Source: Nissolia schottii
Taxonomy: Eukaryota > Streptophyta > Magnoliopsida > Fabales > Fabaceae
Assembly: GCA_003254905.1 (NCBI GenBank)
Contig: QANU01109201.1
Coordinates: forward strand, 249,891-313,890
Length of the DNA: 64,000 nucleotides
Direction of reading: 5' to 3'
Shown here: one piece after another, positions 59,701 to 64,000 of the stretch
How the letters are laid out: every line of letters starts with the position of its first letter
How positions within the stretch are numbered: position 1 is the stretch's first letter
Position numbers and translations under genes: made by a program
The notes under the pieces: model-generated
Database searches by the model: none
The model's input: only the letters and a program-made list of their open reading frames with translations
Told to the model about the DNA's origin: nothing

Positions 59701-59858
59701 TTTTTGCCTTGACTAATCCGGATCGACCCGGGTCGCGCACCTGGCTATGACGGGTGAGTCTTCCAGTGGGGATAACTGCGTACACAAGGTCTCGAACTCA
59801 GGACCTTGCTTAAGCGATACCAAGCCACTAACCACTTGGATCAACTCTCGTCAGTTAC
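59701..59858 (-). mobile_element. tRNA-derived SINE (Au-like) with 12-bp target duplication
   Basis: On the minus strand the element has an A-box-like CCAAGTGGTTAG (59832-59839 area) and a B-box-like AGTTCGAGACC (59788-59798). Then come 'cagttatccccactgg', 'cacccgtcatagccaggtgc' and 'ggattagtcaaggcaaaaa'. It is bounded by a perfect 12-bp duplication, AGGAGTGTAATT at 59689-59700 and 59859-59870. The GATTAGTC end is typical of plant Au-type SINEs. It has an A-rich tail of about five bases. The perfect duplication suggests moderate youth. Confidence 0.85.
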
Positions 59859-60109
59859 AGGAGTGTAATTAAGCACCAAAGACTCATACTCATTTAATCA
59901 AATATCAAGAGTTCGATTCTTTATCAGATCTAAAGTATCCTACCCTCAAAGGTAATTAGTAAAAAATATTAGTCGGATTAGTGTTGGCGAACAATTGGCA
60001 TTCAAGTAAGACGGCTACTGTGTTTATCTTTTTCCTTGCTCATATACTGTGGAATCGAACGAGTTGATAGTATAGCTTCGTGTACAGAAGGATAGAGCAA
60101 GGAGGAACA

Positions 60110-62323
60110 ATGCGCGTCATATCCTGCGCCGCCTTTGCTTATCCTGCGCTTCCTATTCGAGCTTCCACTCCAACGGCCACCGTTCGCTCTGCACCTCGTG
60201 TCTCAGTTCCGGCCATTGCCAACCCTTTCGTCCCAGAGGTACCAACTGCCACTACCGTTAAGCACAGTTTTCGAGTGCTTGGAAAGCACTGAAAATTGTG
60301 GAAGAAATTTACATTTACTTTCTAACTGTACCTTTCGGTTCCTTGGAAAGCATTGGAGATTGTGAAATATGAGAATTTGTGATTTCTTTTTTCTGAAGAG
60401 AGCACAGTGTCTAATTTTATTTTCTTGTCATTTCCTCATGAAATTCAGAGGTTATTGTTGTCTGGTTTGCTATCAGCTCTGAGCTAGTCTGAGTTTTAGG
60501 CTGTTCTAATTCTAGGTTTTTTTCGTGGATTGTAATGTGGGCGCTGGTGTCTGTTTTAGATGCCGAAAGAACATGTGGATTTGGCAAGTACGGTAATGGT
60601 TTCCTTTTGTTGCAGTGCAGGTTGTGGAAGCAGTAGATGCCTTGCATTCAGAGTTCAGGGCTGTGGATAACTTGGTTGCATTCAATGCCGCCCGTGTCCT
60701 TAAATCTTTCCAGAATGCACGAGTTGGATCTCATGTAAGTTGCGCAGTTACATTTCCATAAGCAGTTTGCAAATGTTATTCTATGATATTCTTTCGATTG
60801 TAGACCCTTTTTTTTATGGCATTCGGCTGATTTTGATGGATGGCTTTGTAATAGTGTTCTTTTTTTTTTGGCATTACAAACAAAAAATTGCAAAAGTAGG
60901 AAACCCTGTAACTTCAGATATGGCTAGTGAGAAGCGAGAACCTGAAGCTTCCTATTCGAACATGAGCTGAAATTATGCATAAAATCTATTAGCTAAATGT
61001 AGGATACCTGATAGATTATAATTGACGCTTTATCTGGGACAGATTCTGCAGACAATCATAGTTACTGAATTGTAATCCCTGCTATGCAGAAAAAGTAAAG
61101 TCTATTACAGTGATGTGTTAGAGAAATAGGTGAGAAAAACACTGCCATCCCCCACAAAAAAATGATGAAAAATTATTTCAAAGTGAAGTTGAAGTTTATC
61201 TGCAAATGTGGCAAAAACCTTTTTTGTTTTTTTGGATAGATAATCTGGCAAAGATATAGGAAAGAAAAACGCCGTCATCCCCTCCCCCACCAAAAAGATG
61301 AAAAATACTTTGAAAGTGAGGTTTATTTGAAAATTATTCATTTTTGTTTTTCGGTTTGATCAGTAATATCCTCTAAACATAAATTTTTTTGGTCCTCTGT
61401 CCTAAATTCAATAGTCAGGAGGTTGAATGTGTTTTCTTGTTTAGTCACCAGTATCTTTTTTTGGAATACTACTATGTTTGAAACCCTTGGTAGGCAATTT
61501 AACCTTTTATTAAAACTTATGCAGGAATAGTTATAGTTATTTTATACATTTTGGGAATCTAATTGATTGTTAACATGCATACTGCTACCAGCATTTTGGT
61601 GGTTGCACCGGTTATGGTCATGATGATGCTGGGGGTCGAGAGGCTCTTGACCAGGCTTTTGCAGAAATTGTTGGGGCTGAATCAGCTATTGTTCGTTCAC
61701 AGGTTTCCAGTTTTCTCTGTATTTTATATTTACTTCTTTGTTCCTGCCGAAGTTAACAATGTAGAAGTTACAATATGCTCATCTGTCAACGCTCAACAGT
61801 TCTTCTCAGGTACTCATGCTATCACATGTGCTTTATTTGCTCTTCTAAGGCCGGGGGATGAGGTAACACATCGTTTTTTGACATTATCTGCTCTTCATTA
61901 TTTGCTAGCACTTTACCTTTGTACATTGTCCTTGTGAATTTGTGACTGGAGTGTGGTTTAAACTGATATAGCTGTCAGCTCTTGGCAGTTGCTGGTGCTC
62001 CCTATGACACCTTGGAGGAAGTAATTGGGAAAAGGGACGCTGGTGGACTGGGTTCCCTCCAAGATTTTGGGGTGAAGTATCGAGAAGTTCCGGTATGCTA
62101 CTAAATTGGTATATTTTTCTGGTTTTAACTTATCACTCGTCTTTCTGAGTCTCTGCTGACATTTTCCCACCAGCTTGCTGAGGATGGTGGACTTGACTGG
62201 AATGCGCTGATGGTTGCTGTCAAACCTGAAACGAAATGTGCACTGATACAGAGGTCATGTGGTTATTCATGGCGTCGAAGTTTGAGTGTTAATGACATAG
62301 GGAGGGCAATAAAAATAATAAAA
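60110..62323 (+). CDS. PLP-dependent methionine gamma-lyase-like ('aluminium resistance' family) enzyme, 5' half
   Basis: Six exons: 60110-60238, 60621-60734, 61592-61702, 61800-61862, 61979-62092 and 62174-62323. All are phase 0 with GT-AG sites and give 227 aa so far; the family is about 450 aa, so the gene runs past the window. Residues 1-40 (MRVISCAAFAYPALPIRAST and on) lack acidic residues and may be a plastid or mitochondrial targeting sequence. Then come EAVDALHSEFRAVDNLVAFN, HFGGCTGYGHDDAGGREALD, QAFAEIVGAESAIVRSQFFS, GTHAITCALFALLRPGDELL, AVAGAPYDTLEEVIGKRDAG and CALIQRSCGYSWRRSLSVND. This is the Met_gamma_lyase (PF06838) type of cystathionine-lyase-like proteins, shared with bacteria. 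The glycine-rich cofactor-binding GTHAI region is present; the PLP lysine (in 'SLIKNPGG') would lie in a later exon. Substrate unproven in plants. Confidence 0.92.
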
Positions 62324-62498
62324 GTGAGGTTCTTAATTGTGCATTTGTGCTCTTTGCTTGGTTTTTTTGGTTTTTTCCTGGTATAAAAAGATATCTTATT
62401 TGATAAGGGGAAATCACAAGAGAGGATAAGCCATCCTCCAAAAGAAACTGCAATGCTAAAGGAAAACAAAAAGTATAAGTTCCCATAGGACTCCCTAC

Positions 62499-62653
62499 CT
62501 GAACATTATCTTGTCCAGCCCTGAATTCATTTAGAAGCTGACCTTCATCATCTACATAAAAAGAATCATGATCATCTTCAGCATATGAAAACCCACCCCG
62601 CCTGAGTGTCTGCGGAAGAAGAATCTTCTCCAACCTTTCAATGGAATTTAAAT
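62499..62653 (-). pseudogene. Antisense exon-like segment, family not recognised
   Basis: On the minus strand a plausible acceptor (CCATTCAAG) at 62654 and a donor (CAG|GTAGGGAG) at 62499 bound 155 nt. The frame, open throughout, encodes LNSIERLEKILLPQTLRRGG then FSYAEDDHDSFYVDDEGQLL and NEFRAGQDNVQ. The acidic, non-repetitive composition looks like real host protein. I cannot name it, and no adjacent exons are evident. Probably a gene fragment dropped into the intron. Confidence 0.45.
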
Positions 62654-63009
62654 CTTGAATGGAAAATGATTTTAAGCACGAAACAACTGTTTCATGATGC
62701 AACACTAGTCAACCTCATTGGCTATCATCCCGGAATGTCTGCGTGTTTCTTTTTTCTTCTCCATCCTTTGACGTTTCTTCATTCTCTGATGATTAAATTT
62801 CACCTTTCTTGCAGTTTTCCCGAAAATCCTTTTGGGATATATAGCATTACTGATCTTGAATTACATGGGCATTGTTTTCAACGTTTTGATTTACTCTTTG
62901 CTTAGCTTGAATTACATTATGCTTTTCAGTTGGTTATGAGAGTACAATGGCGTCAATGCATACAATTGAACCCACCTATTGGAAAAGAAACTTGGTGGTG
63001 ATTGTTGTA

Positions 63010-63403
63010 GAAATTATACTTGATTTTGACTGCGTACTTTAAATAAATTTATTTCCAGCTTCTTTGTTTTGGTTAGCTTAATGTTTTGATTAGTTCATAT
63101 TTAGCTAATTTTATAAATTTATCATAATTGAGTTATGTTTTATCGAATTATAAAGTGATACACATACAGATTAAAGTATAAGATAACTTTTAAGTCTTAA
63201 GGTATATTTTATTTTATTTCTTTCATTTGTTTTATTATAAAGTTAACATCATTTAATATCAATTATAAATATAACTTTATGTTTAGTTACTAATTATATT
63301 ACTTATATTTTCTTTTACATATGTAAACTCTTACGAAGATTTTACGATTTGAGTTTGTTGAGACTTCACAAGTTTATTCAAACTCTCAAGATTGACATCA
63401 TTG
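63010..63403. mobile_element. Old hAT-type copy (same family as 13517 and 27909)
   Basis: The right part (63310-63403), read inverted, matches the left part of the 13517 element: 'gagagtttgaataaacttgtgaagtctcaacaaactcaaat...' against its 'gagagtttaagtaaacttgtggagtctcagcaaactcgaat'. The left end and target duplication are eroded. Non-coding. Confidence 0.55.
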
Positions 63404-63433
63404 GTTGTAACCACTAATAATAGTTATCACATA

Positions 63434-63570
63434 CTCCCTCCTTATTATCTGTCATTTTCAAATTAGTTACATTCTTAACTCAATGTATCTGGTTAATTAA
63501 AATGACCACATACATTAATTTAAGAATGTACCAATTGTAAAAATAGACATATATTATGAAACGGAGGGTG
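63434..63570. mobile_element. Stowaway-like (Tc1/mariner) MITE
   Basis: 137 bp flanked by TA (63432-63433 and 63571-63572), with ends CTCCCTCCTTATTAT and, inverted, CACCCTCCGTTTCATAATA. The interior forms the palindromic fold usual of Stowaway MITEs ('attagttacattctta' against 'taagaatgtaccaatt'). Confidence 0.8.
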
Positions 63571-64000
63571 TAGTACTTTTGCCTTTAAATAGGAGTCCTT
63601 TTTCCTGATAAAAGTATTGGAAACTACTAACACAGCCTGGCTTGTTCCAGTTGTGACCTAAAAAGGATCTTTGGAAAGTAATAGTGCCATTTACTGGGAG
63701 GTTTAAAGGCATTGAAAGGAACTGGCCATTGACAGTAAAATAGAAGAAATGTGTGTAATGATGAAAATAGAAATGAACCGGACAGGATCAATCTGTGTAA
63801 TACAAATACCAGTGAAAAGAAAACCCAGAGAAACAATGACAATGGAGCTTTTGAGAGGCTCCTGTATTCCTGTAAGAACTGGTATCTATTAGGAATAATT
63901 GCTGAATAATGCTTAGTATTGTTGATTGATAATAACCGAATCCCAGTGGGGAACACGGTTGCAGAACAGAAAATATAGAAAGGTAGCAGAAAATAACCTG

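Larger units (their letters stand above)
62324..64000 (+). other. Intron 6 of the PLP-enzyme gene, running past the window
   Basis: Donor AAA|GTGAGG at 62324. The expected next exon (VQNPNC..VMVDNCYGEF-like) is not found before the window ends, so the intron exceeds 1.67 kb. It contains an antisense exon-like segment, a hAT-type copy and a Stowaway-like MITE, each listed separately. Confidence 0.7.

Noticed and set aside
59775-59858. Possible tRNA gene on the minus strand
   Set aside because: A and B boxes are present but there is no acceptor-stem pairing, and the unit continues into a SINE body with a 12-bp target duplication. It is a SINE head, not a tRNA gene.
62289-62705. 138-aa minus-strand frame as one CDS
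   Set aside because: Only the part between the acceptor at 62654 and donor at 62499 looks protein-like. The rest runs through intron-like sequence, so only the exon-like part is listed.

Overview
This is a nuclear window from a plant, most likely a eudicot. Host genes have short GT-AG introns. They include a NAC transcription factor, a thylakoid cyclophilin, a plant defensin and a root-cap protein. There is also a scrap of plastid 16S rDNA that has moved to the nucleus. Genes are sparse (about one per 8 to 10 kb) and the rest is mostly old, nested transposable-element sequence. I did not identify the species.

Layout. 1-352 is the end of a CACTA transposon with ACCGTCGG-type subterminal repeats, and a more worn relative ends at 4284. 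Between them lie LTR-like sequence (about 772-2530) and an AT-rich tandem repeat. 4285-8960 is mostly non-coding and holds one isolated but convincing exon at 5634-5702. 9149-10316 is a NAC gene of the RD26/ANAC072 clade that appears to lack part of its DNA-binding domain. About 11.6-17.58 kb is a very long LTR-like element containing an array of roughly 160-bp repeats and a hAT-type insertion. 18-29 kb is a mixture of Ty3 and Copia remnants, a second clean hAT-type element (27909-28632) and unassigned sequence. 28.95-35.97 kb is a decayed Ty3/Gypsy element split by a 3.2-kb solo-LTR-like insertion. 35.97-41.95 kb holds two more partial copies of the same LTR family, an intact defensin gene on the minus strand, and a FAR1/MULE-type transposase relic.

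42.2-47.3 kb is a complete 12-exon CYP37 gene (minus strand) with a tRNA-Gln(CUG) gene just upstream. 48.95-49.40 kb is a LINE 3' end. 49829-50035 is a small CxxC protein gene. 50.70-52.79 kb is a plastid 16S rDNA insertion flanked by a 37-bp direct repeat and itself split by a solo LTR. 54.6-55.03 kb is a receptor-kinase pseudogene. 55719-56890 is a secreted root-cap-domain gene. 57.38-59.3 kb is an LTR plus gag of a Tat/Athila-like element. A SINE lies at 59701-59858. From 60110 to the window end is the 5' half of a PLP-enzyme gene (methionine gamma-lyase-like, 'aluminium resistance' family), whose sixth intron is crowded with repeats and an antisense exon-like segment.

The genes do not form a pathway or operon; this is ordinary plant intergenic architecture. 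The most notable observations are the layered plastid-DNA/solo-LTR insertion, the NAC gene missing a conserved block, the two-exon defensin, the tandem array inside an LTR-like element, and the hAT-type family. I did not find a convincing new biological system. All homology statements come from recalled family sequences, not searches.
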